DNA of 64,000 nt, taken from the NCBI GenBank assembly GCA_948146395.1, contig OX411543.1, positions 52,618,017 through 52,682,016 of the forward strand, read 5' to 3'. Source of the DNA: Fragum whitleyi. Its lineage: Eukaryota; Mollusca; Bivalvia; Cardiida; Cardiidae. Positions 12,041 to 24,350 of the stretch are shown piece after piece. The notes under the pieces were generated by a model that had not been told where the DNA came from, ran no database searches, and was given only the letters and a program-made list of their open reading frames with translations. Positions within the stretch are counted from its first letter, which is position 1; each line of letters opens with the position of its first letter. Made by a program: the position numbers and the translations under genes.

Positions 12041-15000
12041 GCTGACCTGATTGGACTTGACTTATCACATGATTTCCAAATATAGTAATGCAAACATGTT
12101 ATACTAATATATTCGTACGCAACTTTCAATAAATATCGTTTAAAACATAAATTAGCGTGTTAATAATATACACGAAGTGATAGTTGTGTAATTGAACAGC
12201 ATTATTACTTTTCGATGAAATAAACTGTATATCTGTCAAGTTGAGATGTACAAAATAGGCCGAAGTGTATTCACATCCTGTTCACGTGATATGTGTTCTC
12301 AAAAAACCCGAAATGAAATTATCTTGTGTTCATTTTGCGGTTTTGTTAAATCTAAGTTGGAACTGCTCCGCATTCCAACTTAAAAACGAACAAGGTACCA
12401 AATTGTGACAAGTTACGCCCGCCACACAGCTTCATGTAACTTTGGGTTAAGAGTAGATCCAAGTATGAAAAACGTCAAAGGCCAATTACTAAAAAAAATA
12501 GGTCAGGTAGAGTTATTGTTCTTGTTGATTGAACTACCCCTTGATGAGATCTATCTGCGAATAGGGTTTCATGATCGAAACTACCATAGTTTCAGAGAAG
12601 GCCTTCGGCACAAAATACCAAAATTTTACATACATTTCAATTGGTGACAAATTGTAAATAAAACATATTAGGCAAGTGTTTTATATTAAATATGGTGATA
12701 TATTATCAATTAGATGCATATTGATTTTTGGAATCAGTATCTATAAAGTTCGTTATATATATACACAATATATATGCAAGTATAGAAAATATTGTCGAGT
12801 GAGTTTTATCATTCTATCGACCTTTTTCAATTAGCGACCATTAAAGTAAATGTATAAAGATTGTCTAATAGTTTCCGTAACGAACTCCTACGTTCTTGGA
12901 ACCCAATGGTAGCGTGTTAGAGAAATGGTTCCAGTGGGCTCGAGCAGCATAGGAATAAGTTGTACAGTAGCATAGTTATTATAGGATATCAAATGATCGT
13001 AACTTTTGTAAAAAGATTAAGTATCAAATCAGCCGTCGACACATTACGACACTTAATTGTCATCTAGTGGAAATATTTTCTCATTGTATTTTGTTTAGGT
13101 GCCAACGTTAAATGCCAAGATCAGATTGGTTTCTGATCCTAGGCAACAAAGGGCAATAACTAAAAAATAAGCCAGATAGATATATGGTTCTTGTTCACTG
13201 CACTCCGTATTGAGGAGGGGAATATAAGTACCAAGATTCAAGAAAATCATACATAAGGTTACAGACTTATGTTCCTGACAATGAAGTGCACGCCGCCCGG
13301 ATGCCAGACACCGGACACCTGATGCCTAGGGGGGAGGGGGGGTCTCAAAATACGACCCGTTTAAAACGGGTGTTTAAAAATGATCATTTATCCTGTCAAA
13401 GGGTTAGTATTAAACAAGGGTTTTCCTTAAGGATTACAGGTTTACTTGCCCGCTGGGCAAGGAACTGTCAAATTTTACCTGCCCACAGAGATAACTCCTT
13501 GCTCGAAATCAGCTGCATTTATGACCAATAGACAAATTTAACGATTAACCAATGGGTGTTAATAATTTCAACAAATAGCTTATTGATATTATGGTATTTA
13601 GTAATAGTAATGATTAAGAATATTTTCTGCATTCAAACATAGTTTTGCTGGCAGTTGAAGCCCAAATGGACATCAAACCTCTCTCAACATTCGCTTAAAA
13701 ATCATGCCTACCTAAATGAATGGGAATATCTTGTTAGAAATTGGCAACTATTTTCCGTAATTATTTGGTTCCGATGAAATTCACCACTTTCAATATTGTT
13801 CCAGTTATAAGGCAGTGACTGGTGCACATACAAATAGTTTCATGTCTTTTCTCGTACCTAGACAAACACAGTTATCCATTCAAGCTATCAGCTGCTCGTC
13901 TTAACCAAGTGTACTACTTATTACACGTCCATTGGTGGCAGAAAAAAAACTCGAGTCACAATGACCGGAATTATATACCTTATTTGAGGTACTATCATAT
14001 TTTTTCCTAGGAATCCTTTTAAAAATATCTTATATTTCGATATTGAAAAAGTCCCAGAGGATATCTATCCCAAGTTGTGCCCTATGGTTCATATCAGGTC
14101 GACTCTCTTTTATTTTATGAAAATGTTTTTCACTGAAGCCAGGAAAATATATTTAACCACGTGTTAATATTTACGTACAACTGCACCGAGAACAGCACAA
14201 AAATGCGAAAATACCATCATTAAGAAGAAAAGTAAAAGCATTATTTTTCAACAAGGTGTCAAATTTTCACAAGATACGCCCGTCACACAGCATCATGTAA
14301 CTTTGAGTTAAGAGTACAATTGAAGTGATTTTAAATGAATATCTTTTGGACACATTTTGTGTAGACAAACAGATGCTTAATCATAGAAGGGGTATGTTAT
14401 CATTATGATCAAAGCACATACACTACTGGAGATAAGCTCCGGACAAAATTCCACCATTAAGAACAACAAAGGGCAAAAACTCAAAAAGCAGACAGATCCG
14501 GTTGAAAAGATCTGTCTATCCATCAAATTCCTTGATCATAGCTCCTTAACTTAAGGGAAATCCTCCGGACAATATCCAAGTATGTAAAAAAGGATAATAA
14601 CTCAAAAAATAAGCCAGGGAGAGTTATTGTTCTTTTGAAAAGCAATTTCCTTTGATGAGACCTTTCTTCCCATTAAATTTCATGATCATAGCTCCTATAC
14701 TGTAAGAAATATGCTCCAGACAATATCCAAGAATGAAGAGCAACAAAGGGCAATAACTAAAAAAAATAAGCCAGGTAGTGTTATGGTTCTTTTGTACTGC
14801 ACTTTCTGTTGGGTAGATCTATCTACCCTTGAAGATAGTCGTTTAAGGGTATACATGTATCTTAGGACAGAAGAGCTTTTCTGATGCATGCGTCCTTACA
14901 AGGCATCGCTTTAGTAGAGGCAGTGAATTTTGGACTCCCGCCAATTACGCAGGTTAGATATCAGTGATTAAACCGTGCACCATTTAAAATCTTAATTTGC

Positions 15001-15947
15001 CTTCGCTTATCTGCCAATTAGCTAGTTATGAGTATTTTAAATAAAACCTTTCATTTCTATGCAAAAGATCTTTCATATTGGCGTATTCTAAAAGAAGAAT
15101 GGATTCTAATTTTGTCATTGGCGGCTGTATCAAACGCTCAATTACTAGATCCCTCCTGTTTAAAAGTCACAAAAATAATTGCACATCCTGGGGGAATTCT
15201 AAGAAATATTCAGGAATTAATTCTGAAAGGAACAAATTTTGGCGGCTTTTGTGTGTCACATACAAATTATTGAAGAAAATAGCTTTGTGTTTGTTTTGTT
15301 TATTACACACGCGTAAAATTTTCAAATTATCCCTTCCACTAATGTTAATTTTGAAATTATGGATTCACTTAAATTCCTTTCAAATTCGTTGCTTCCTCAG
15401 ATTTTTCCGGTCCATTTTTTATTGAATTTCTCTACGAATGATTTTTTGCTCAATTCGACTACTTTCCATTTTAGATACCGGAGAAATTATTTCTTTTTTA
15501 GCAAAAGCCAAGTCGCCGTTTCGAAGTTATTTAGTGTATATCAAAAATAAAAATTCTAATAAATATTTCTTGACAATGAATAATGAGTTAAGTTGTCTTA
15601 TTCCATACTCAAGACAGGAACAAAATACACAACGAATCAACATAAATGAGATGAATTATTATCAGATGAATCTTATGACAATGCTGACTACTTCTTTGTC
15701 CGTCAAAAGACAAATCAACACCCCCCCCCCCCACACACACACACACACATACACAATAATATGCAACACATACGGGAAAAACTCAAACTGAATTCATTCA
15801 ACATGCAAAACCAACCCATCCGATTCGTAAATAGTGTCAAATACTACTATCACAAAACGTGTCTTAGTCATAAGGCCCATTACATGTTGAACGACAATAT
15901 TTATATGCACCAATATGACACCAAAATGAAATAAATTACAACAATGT
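12040..15947. other. Low-copy diverged repeats, no gene recognised
   Basis: Diverged units of one repeat family recur near 12390-12650, 13130-13300 and 14255-14830 (ACGCCCGTCACACAGCATC, AACAAAGGGCAATAACT, AATAAGCCAGG). Open frames at 15028-15790 overlap in three phases with Phe/Leu/Ser-rich composition and are treated as chance. Confidence 0.4.
15720..15752 (+). repeat. Poly-C and (CA)n microsatellite
   Basis: A run of C followed by about ten CA units. Other C/G homopolymers: 951-960, 25890-25899, 45058-45071 (G) and 54846-54868. Confidence 0.9.
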
Positions 15948-16228
15948 TCAAATTACTTCTAATTTAAGTAAATGTGAATTCATATCAATTAATCCAGCCA
16001 AGCTATTCCAATTCAAATGTCCACTCATAAATTCACCAATATGTAAATCATGTACATCATTTGTACCCACATGCAAAATTAGGAATTTAACTTCAACTAA
16101 TTTTGGAGACTTTTTATTCCTCCTTGTCAAGCGTGCAATATTTTTACCCTTAAATCCGATGACTCTTGTGAATTGAATATTGTCTACATAGTTCGCTATG
16201 GAATCTGACAAAATCTGCCGTTGAATGA
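15948..16228 (-). pseudogene. SGNH/GDSL-hydrolase-like fragment
   Basis: After acceptor TTTGTTTCTTTTACAG at 16229, the frame reads IQRQILSDSIANYVDNIQF, later KFLILHVGTNDVHDL, and stops at 15948. The D-S of block I and the G-T-N-D of block III of SGNH hydrolases are visible, spaced as in the family, but block V (DxxH) is missing. Such domains occur in host esterases and also in transposon-borne ORFs of invertebrates. With the transposase relic 1.8 kb away on the same strand, a mobile origin is plausible but unproven. Confidence 0.45.
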
Positions 16229-17655
16229 CTGTAAAAGAAACAAATTAAATTGAATGTTGTATAATCCAAAACCCCATCCAGAATTAAAAATCGCATTTTA
16301 ATCTTTTCATGTTAATTCTATATTGTTTTATAACAAACACGTTTATCTTTTAAAAACAGCCGTAGAATTCTCTTTCCCTAAGATAAACTGTTTTAGAAAA
16401 TCAAAATTTCACTTGCAAAAAATCCATTGATTCTTATTTAAGAAATTGTTTTTTGCACCATCGTTTGATTAGCGAGCTCGATATTTGACTTTTCGGTCAT
16501 CGGGTAAAAACATGAAAAGGAAAAGACACCAAAATACCTTGTTAATTGGCTCACTCCGATCAAGGCTTTTTCATAACTGTATGATAATAGTCATAGTCAA
16601 GTACTTGCCTGTTTTACTAAACTTAACCCTTCCTCAAACTTAAACTTAAACTTCCTTAAATCTGCAAAGGAAAATCGGAAAATAGTTCAGTTTTACAACC
16701 CACTAAAGAATGTAGATTTTTTACCGCTGATAAATATTTTTAACACTTTGTACTTAATCAAAAAATTTGCATAAAAATTGAGTATTGTTTTATTGTATTG
16801 ACTTTTGACTAATGTACGCTAGCAAGTATGTCAGCTTGAAGAAAAACAGAACATTATATGTTTCCAACTGAATTTTCAAATTTTTATAAGTACACCCTGC
16901 AAAAACTGACTTTATAGAACCCTTCATTTGCAAAGTACTTGCAAAAATAACTACAAAGAAAGAGTGAACTCGAAAATAGAGTCGGGAACAGACTTCTCCA
17001 ATTTAACAGAAGTATCCTTGAAACCAGAAAAAATACGATTTAAAGTTCCACATTTTTCGTCTCTTTGTTGTTGTTCTATGCCATTTAGTGCATTATTAAC
17101 CTAAAAGTGGTAATGTAATCTACTGTACTTTTTGTGACATTGATTGAAAAGATAAAATACTGTTAAGATATATTATCTTTATCTGGGTTGCAGCTAAAGA
17201 TATGTTTTAAGGCTAAATTGGCTAATATATTTAAAAGAAAAAAAGTCATAAAAGAAACCTTTTAAGGACCATGTGAAACATACTATCTTGAAAATTGGTC
17301 AAGCGATTTAACACCATTTTGCACGCCGCATAACAGATCATCTTGTTTCTCATTTAGGAATGTCGGAAGAACATTTCCATACTTGGCCTCCACTTAGAAA
17401 GTCCTTAAAGGTGCATGGCGACTACTGGTCGCAGGACTACCATATCTCCATATTTGCATTTGACGTAAAACCCAGACTTCTTTAAATCACACAGAGTTTA
17501 CGGATAAAGACTTTATACTTTCATTATTTACATTAAGCATATTTAAAGAACAGCAAGTCATGCAAATTTGAGACTGAACAAAAACCAAGGGTTTTCGAAC
17601 GATGTGAAATCATAAATGCGATATGAACAGCGACATGAACAAAATATAACGGGAT
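16229..17655. other. No feature seen
   Basis: AT-rich spacer between the SGNH-like fragment and the transposase relic. It could hold intron sequence if both belong to one element; nothing in it shows this. Confidence 0.35.
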
Positions 17656-17745
17656 AAGGAGAAATTGTTTGTAACAATCAATTTCTTCTTTTTTCAAAAC
17701 ATTTAATTAACAATCAATTTCTTCTTTTTTCAAAACATTTAATCA
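17656..17745. repeat. AGAAATTG hairpin with tandem half-duplication
   Basis: GGAGAAATTGTTTGTAACAA then CAATTTCTTCTTTTTTC; the right half with AAAACATTTAAT is repeated directly at about 17710-17745. Member of the hairpin family described for 33560. Confidence 0.6.
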
Positions 17746-18063
17746 AGTATGAATTTAAATATGACGTAAATAACTTTTACTGTTTAGTAGAATAAATTAA
17801 GAAATGAATAATTTATTGAAGCCATTTCACATAATTCCGTTTTCGTCCATTTGTCTGTCGCGTCTTCGTTATCGGTTGACCTCAGTATCCGTGGTCTGTA
17901 GATGGTCGATAATGTCTTCATGAGTCCGCTAGTGGTCAATGTGTTTTTCTGTATCTGAAAGTAAAGAAAAATTGCATTAATCTGAGAAGTGAAAAAACAA
18001 TGACATTGTTTGATTGTTTTATAGGATTGGTTGGACGCGGTTTGAACGAATTAAAATCATTAC

Positions 18064-19375
18064 CTGTCCAAAGCCTGGAATATATTGGCTTTCATATTCC
18101 GGTACGTCTATCTATGGATACGCTGATTGACTAGTTCTGTTACCATCTGGATGTTGTCTTCTACAGCCTCGGATTCTCTCTGCAGGATGTACAAGAATGT
18201 AGAAGGCTGGTGCTTTCCATGCTTTCGTATTCAGCCGTCAGTGCCAACTAACATTCTCATCAAACTTTCACATCCATTTAATACCATAAATTAAAATGTG
18301 TGTCAAGTCTCAAGTGAATGCCTTAAATTTAAATAGACATGTCGCAAAATGTCAAAGATGTCGCCCGTCGACGACGAAAACGACACCAAAACTTTAGCTT
18401 TAATTCGGTTTTTCTCCAAAAATAGCCTAGCCTAAAACAAAAGATAATGACCAACACATTATGTGACATACTGATATTCCATATCATCGTTTGTACGGAT
18501 TGACTGTCCGAATACACTCCACGTTATCACTGGTCATTTTATCGAAGCTATCCATGTGCCACTAAGTATTCAAACAGTGGTTGAAGTCTTTCTGTAGCAA
18601 GGAAATTGCTCTATAGTCTGGAAAGTCTCGGGGATATGCTCAACAAGTAGGAAGGGCACACTGAATGTCACCAAGATAATGGAACAAGTTTCCTTATCCT
18701 AGAACGTACTCCTTAGTCAGATTAAGACTCTGAAAAACTAAAATGTGGGAGGTGAATATTGATAACTATGTTATATGTAATATTAAAGATGTGTAAAATA
18801 CCGTGTATGAATAATATAAAATATCTAGATACGATATTTTCAACTTCAAACGAAAAGTAAGATGATAAAATTTTGAGTGCTATAACTTGAAAAAGATACA
18901 AGATCTAATACGCATGTTTTTATACCTGAACGTGTCTCTACACTGCCTGTCTCCAAAGGAAAGCACATTCATTCATGATGGCGTGTGGCCTTGTCTTTCT
19001 TATGGCCTTCCACAGTGCTGCCTCGTAGTCAGACATAACTTCCTCTGGTGTGGACTTGATATCCTATCAAAAGAAGTACAGATTTAGAACTTAATCATTA
19101 GAGATAGATCTATATAAACATGTACTTTCAGAATAACGCTAATAAAATGATGCGAAATTCGGGAAAAAATTCTACCCGACATGAAAATTAGTTTGAAACA
19201 ATGTTAATCTCAAAAACAAATTCATAATCTTCCGATTTTCTCCTAGACATCAGTAGATACACTGACGGGACCTACTTGGTGACATCAGTTTTACGGACGA
19301 AGGCATGTACAGACAGCAGTATCTTGAAAGGATCTTGGTCAACATAGAAAATCCGACTTAACCCAAAGAATACAA
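18064..19375 (-). pseudogene. Decayed MULE (Mutator-like) transposase with introns
   Basis: Found by reading the minus strand in pieces. About 19375-19200: VDQDPFKILLSVHAFV, VPSVYLLMSRRKSEDYEF. 19063-18926, splice-flanked (TTTTGATAG / CAG|GTATAA): STPEEVMSDYEAALWKAIRK and ECAFLWRQAV, the MULE Asp plus C..H-like region. From acceptor 18730 (AGTTTTTCAG): LNLTKEYVL, then after a frameshift VPFLLVEHIPETFQTIEQF, ATWIASIK and WSVFGQSIRTND, the C-terminal W..Y/F....RTND block. About 18190-18064: ESEAVEDNIQMVTELVNQRI, YRNMKANIFQALD. At least five in-frame stops and a frameshift show it is dead. A further acceptor at 17955 opens possible tail sequence. The block order matches MULE transposases. Confidence 0.62.
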
Positions 19376-19727
19376 GCAGGTGAAAAAAAAAAACAAAAGA
19401 CAAATGCGGTATTATCTTTTATGTTCTTTTATACCTTTCTTGTGCATAACTAAAACAAGCTTTCTCTGTACAATAGAGCCGTTTGGGTTTTTTTCATATA
19501 ATTTATTGACACATTTCTTTTATTACAACACACATTTAACGCACGAAATTACAAAATTACACAAAGCGTTTAAGAAAAAATACAGGGACCATGATTATAA
19601 AAAGTTCACAACCAAAAATAAGTCAAGTACATATTTATAGTACACTTATAAACAAGCATTTCAAAACGGACCGATTTGACTTTTTGTGGGCCGGTTTGGG
19701 GATTCAGGGACCGGTTTTACCGTTTTT

Positions 19728-21754
19728 AGCTCACCTGCGCACGAAGTGCTCAAGGTAAGCTATTGCGGTTAGGTGGATGACCGTCGTCCGTCGTTAACAT
19801 TTGCCTTGTATGCACTCTAGAGGCCACTTTTTTTGTCCAATCAACATAAAATTCGGTCAGAAAGATAGTCTTAATGAAATCTCGAACATCTTCTAGATTG
19901 GACCAACTGGGGTCTAAAACTAGGTGACGGGGTCAAATCTTAGAAAAACCTTGTATGCACTCTAGAGGTCACATTTTTCTGTCCGATCAACCTAAAATTT
20001 TATGAGAATAATTGTCTTAAACAAATCTTGTAAGAGTTTGAAATTGGGTCGACTGGGGTCTAAAACTATGTCACGGGGTCAAATCTTAGAAAAAACTACG
20101 TAAACACTCTAGAGGCCACATTCTTTACCCGATCAACCTGAAATTTGGTATAAATGATAGTATTGATAAAATCTTGGACGAGTTTGAAATTGGGTCAACT
20201 GGGTTCAAAAACTTGGTCACTAGAAGATATCTTAGAAAAAACTTGTAAGCACTCTAGAGGCCACATTATTTGCCCGATCAACCTTGAATATGGTAAGAAT
20301 GATTGTCTTGATTAAATTTTGAAATTGGACCAACTTTGGTCAAAAACTAGGTCACGAGGTCAGATCTTAGAAAAACCTTGTATGCACTCTAGAGACTGCT
20401 TTTTTTGCCCGATCGACCTGCAATTTTGCCAGAATGATTGTCTTGATGAAATTTCGAACGAGATTTAAATTCGGTCAATTGGGGTCAAAAAATAGATCAC
20501 GGAGTCAAATCTTAGCAAAACCTTGTATGCACTCTAGAGGCCATTTTTTCCCCGATCAACCTGAAATTTGGTCAGAATGATTGAATTGGTGCAAGTTTAG
20601 ATGAGACTGAAATTGGATCAACTGGGATAAAAAACTAGGTCACGTGGTCAAATCATAGAAAAACCTTGTAAGTCATCATGAAAATTGTTTAAAAAAAAGA
20701 GAGGAATCTCTAGTTGTATAGAAGCAACAGCATGTTCTAGCTTAGTGCCGACATTCATTCATCATTCTTTTTTATACGCCCGAATGTCGTATTATGTTAT
20801 CGTCTATATCGTCTGTCTGTCCGTCTGTCTGTATGTCTGTCCGTTAGCAACTTCGTGTCCGGTCCATAACTTTCAAACTATAAGGCTTATGGTCTTGAAA
20901 CTTCATATATGTATAGGTCTCATAGCTAGGGTGTGCAGAGTCCAAGAACCAAAACTCTATCATTTTTTATTTTTGAGTTATTGCCCTTTGTTTGATTCAG
21001 TTAGCAAATTCGTGTCCGGTCCATAACTTTGAAACTATAAGGCCTATGGTCTTGTCACTTCACAGGTGTATAGATCTCATAGCTAGGGTGTGCAGAGCGC
21101 AAGAACCGCAACTCTACTATTTGTTTGATACAGTTAGCAAATTCGTGTCCGGTCCATAACTTGGAACTATAAGGCCAATAGTCTTGAACATTCACAGGTG
21201 TATAGATCTCAAAGCTAGGATGTGCAGAGCGTAAGAACCCTACCTATGCCATTTATAATTTTTGAGTTATTGCCCTTTGTTTGATTCAGTAAGCAAATTC
21301 GTGTCCGGTCCATAACTTTCAAAATACAAGGACTACGATGTTGAAACTTCACATGTATGTAGAACTCATAGCTAAGGTGTTTGATTACATTATCTCAATC
21401 TGATTGAATTTGTTAATATTTAAGTAGTATTTGTGTACATATAATTACTTGAAGAATAATGATTATATCCATAAGTAATCCACAGTTCTTTAATTACCTA
21501 AGAACACATTTTCCCAAAGACAAGTAGGAAAACAAAACAAAACCAACACTACCATCATAATAAATACAATATACTATAGTGTTTGTTAGAATATACATCC
21601 TAAGGATCAATAAAGGTTCAAAACATCGCCCATTTATTTCTGAGCTTCTGGCGTATAATGCCACGCCCAGCGTTGCTCTTGTCTAAACGTGCTTTCAAAA
21701 ATTTAAGACAGTTCATTCAGGTGAGCGATTTAGGGCTACCGCGACCCTCTTGTT
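19728..21754 (+). mobile_element. Hairpin-ended array element, copy A
   Basis: Starts AGCTCACCTGCGCACGAAG with a long hairpin and ends CAGGTGAGCGATTTAGGG...CTCTTGTT. The interior has two unrelated arrays: about seven units of ~145 bp keyed on CACTCTAGAGGCCAC (19800-20680), then about four units of ~115-150 bp keyed on TTCGTGTCCGGTCCATAAC (20840-21340). A CTGT/CCGT-rich spacer lies between. Confidence 0.75.
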
Positions 21755-22024
21755 CTTAATTGATGGGCCGATTTGACTTTATTTCATGGCCAGTTTGACC
21801 GGGGCCGGTTTGACTGGTTCGACCCTGATAAGGTGCATTTTAATTATCCCTACAACACTCTTAAAATTTTTGTTGTGTGGTAAAAAAAAACCTAATAGTA
21901 TCATAGGAAGAAATTAATGAACTCTTTTATAAAACTTACACTTTCATTAATTATACTATAATGTATTGGTGGGGTTTCGTCCCGGTCGGGTTTTGTCTGG
22001 TGGGGTTTTGTGCCGGTGGCATTT

Positions 22025-22106
22025 CATGCGCAAATGAATGGGCCCCAATTTAAGACAAATTTGATCATGCGCAAATGAATGGGCCCCAATTTAAGACAAA
22101 TTTGAT
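22025..22106 (+). repeat. Perfect 41-bp tandem duplication
   Basis: Unit starting CATGCGCAAATGAATGGGCC at 22025 repeats identically at 22066. It is preceded by three GGTGGGGTTTTGT-like motifs (21968-22015). Identity implies a recent event. Confidence 0.85.
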
Positions 22107-22789
22107 CACTTTCGCATACTGTTAGCCTGAGCTATGACCGAAAATGTTATAATGGCCGCGGACGGAAAATAAATGAGTTCCCCTAGACCATAAGATAAAC
22201 TGAAGGAAAAACTTGATAGCAATTACCTAAATTCATATTTTTTTTAGCCATTGCGTATTTCTTGAAACAGTGACTGGTTCTCTCCAAAGTTGATTGGTTG
22301 ATCTGTTTCCATCGAGAAATTAACTGGTTTCCTACTTGCCTTAATGAAGTTTATGTACACATAATTAAGCCGGGATACACCTTATCCAGATAATTGACAA
22401 TTTGCAACTTGTGTTTAACAGAATCCTTACAGGTATCCTTATACGCCTTCAACTAGTAAACCAAGTAATTTAAAAAAGATGCATTTTTTCTTAAAGGCAA
22501 TCGATTCGTCGAATGGCCCCCTTTAAAGAAGGCTCGTAAACAATCCGTTTAATTGTAAGAAAATGCTCAAAAATTCGGGTAACCTTTTCTCCGATGCTGG
22601 CGAAATATTTAATGACATTCTGTACTATCATCTACTGCTGTCGCGAATTAATGCCCTAAATAAATTGTATTTTGAACAGGCTCTTGGTTCTTAAACGAAA
22701 TCCCCAAAGAAAGAAATCCCATTCACCGTGACTGTTTTTTGACAGGAGAATGAAAACCTTTTTGTCATTTTGTGTAGGATCACCAGACA

Positions 22790-23537
22790 TAATGCACAAA
22801 TCATCTTTTAGACAGATCCCCTAAAATAACTCTTTTTGTGAATGATTGGTTTCCTTATAATAGTTCTTGAGTATCTCTTGAACAGTTTAAGATCATTTCC
22901 TCTAGTATGTGATGAAAGATTTCTGGTTAGTGGATTCTGCTTAGTCGTAATATTGTATTTGTTCAGGATTTTGAAGGTTTGAAACATATCAGCTCTTAGT
23001 CTGCAGTATTCTAGAATTGGAAGTCTGACTTGTTTTAGCCTTTCATAAAAGGGTAATGGTCTTAGTTCTGGAATTAATTTTGTCGCCCTTTGTTGAACAT
23101 TTTCTAGCTTTTTTGTGCTTTTTTAGATGTGGTGCCCATACAGTACAAGAGTATTCCAGGTGTGGTCTAACCAAAGTCTTATACAGGTTAAGAAAGATTT
23201 GTTTATCAATACATGGAAAAGTCCTTTTGATAACACCGAGGTTTCTGTTGGCCATTTTAATTTTGTTGTTGATGTGGTGCTCAAATGATAGCTGTTCATT
23301 TACTATAATGCCTAGGTCTTTTTTTTTTCTATAACTTGATTAATTTTTACTCTTTTGTTGTCTTCATTTGACATATGATATGTTGTTTCTTGGTCCTTTT
23401 TTCCAATATGTAGATGTTTGCATTTGTTGGGGTTGAAGTTGAATTTCCACTGATTTGACCATTTGCAGAAATTATCAGTTGTTTGTTGTAGTGATGTTTT
23501 ATCATTTTCGTTTCTTATTGCTGCATAAGTTTTGGTG
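22790..23537 (-). pseudogene. LINE reverse transcriptase, C-terminal half
   Basis: Resumes right beyond the inserted element with TYAAIRNENDKTSLQQT, then FCKWSNQWKFNFNPNKCKHL, NLYKTLVRPHLEYSCTVWAP, RATKLIPELRPLPFYERL and YCRLRADMFQTFKIL, the thumb/connection region typical of these LINEs. A frameshift near 22830 switches to SFTKRVI. 23255-23043 is the longest open piece. Confidence 0.8.
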
Positions 23538-24350
23538 GGGTGCGTGGAAATACCGGATTAATTATTTGTACTGGATTAACCAAATTAAACAGGATTAATT
23601 TTCAAAATATTAAAAAGTCTAATAATGTGTAAATGAAAGGCAGAATTTGTAGTAAATGAATACAATTGACATGAAAGATACATTTTGAATTGTCTAAGCG
23701 ATAAAAATTCTTTGTTTGTGGTACCAAATTAATCCTGTTACTCCGGTGATTTAATATTGAATGAAGAATATCAAAGTAGATGAAATTGAACAATATTTAA
23801 AATTTTCATTAATTTTCAAGAGAAATTTAAGTCATTGAAATAACAAATACGTAATATCTTAAGGATTTAACAACGGAAGACGAGGAAATGTACTGTCATA
23901 TCAATTTAAATTACTGAATTAAAGATCAGGAGATGTAATTATCCATTACCGGATTACACTCATTATCCTATCAACACCTGTTTAATTTAAGTCTTAGTTA
24001 CCGGATTAGCGACTCGTTAAAGATGTTATATTATGAAAAAAAGAATAGGCTCTTAAAATGGATAACTTTTTTGATTTAGTGGATTCAACTTGTGAAGATT
24101 CTTTGGTTAACACGCAACACCGAATTAATTTGGTAAAACATAAAAAGCCAGTCATCAGGTAGGAAAAAACAAGAAAAAAAAAAAAAAAAATCCATTTATC
24201 ATTTAGTTTCATTCAACACAGTGACTCTTTTTATAACAATAATTACTTATTACAAAAAAATATTTAACTATTTTATTTTGTTTTGAAAATTAATCCAGTT
24301 TAATTTGGTTAATCCGGTATGAATAGTTAATCCGGTATTTCCATACACCG
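23538..24350 (+). mobile_element. 813-bp inverted-repeat DNA transposon nested in the LINE
   Basis: The ends are inverted copies: left GGGTGCGTGGAAATACCGG, right (reverse complement) CGGTGTATGGAAATACCGG. Similarity continues about 70 bp inward through repeated CCGGATTAA-type motifs and AATTAATTTTCAAAA. Both sides carry GTTTTGGTG (23529-23537 and 24351-24359), which occurs once in the intact LINE, so it is a 9-bp target duplication. There is no transposase ORF. Long repeats with a 9-bp duplication suggest a Mutator-type non-autonomous element. Confidence 0.8.

Noticed and set aside
15028..15791. Four overlapping ORFs of 63-117 codons
   Set aside because: They overlap in all three frames, have Phe/Leu/Ser/Lys bias typical of AT-rich noise, and the last runs through a poly-C/(CA)n tract. 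No motif or splice support.
24006..24212. 68-codon minus-strand ORF inside the 813-bp element
   Set aside because: Includes a poly-Phe run from an A-tract; no transposase motif.
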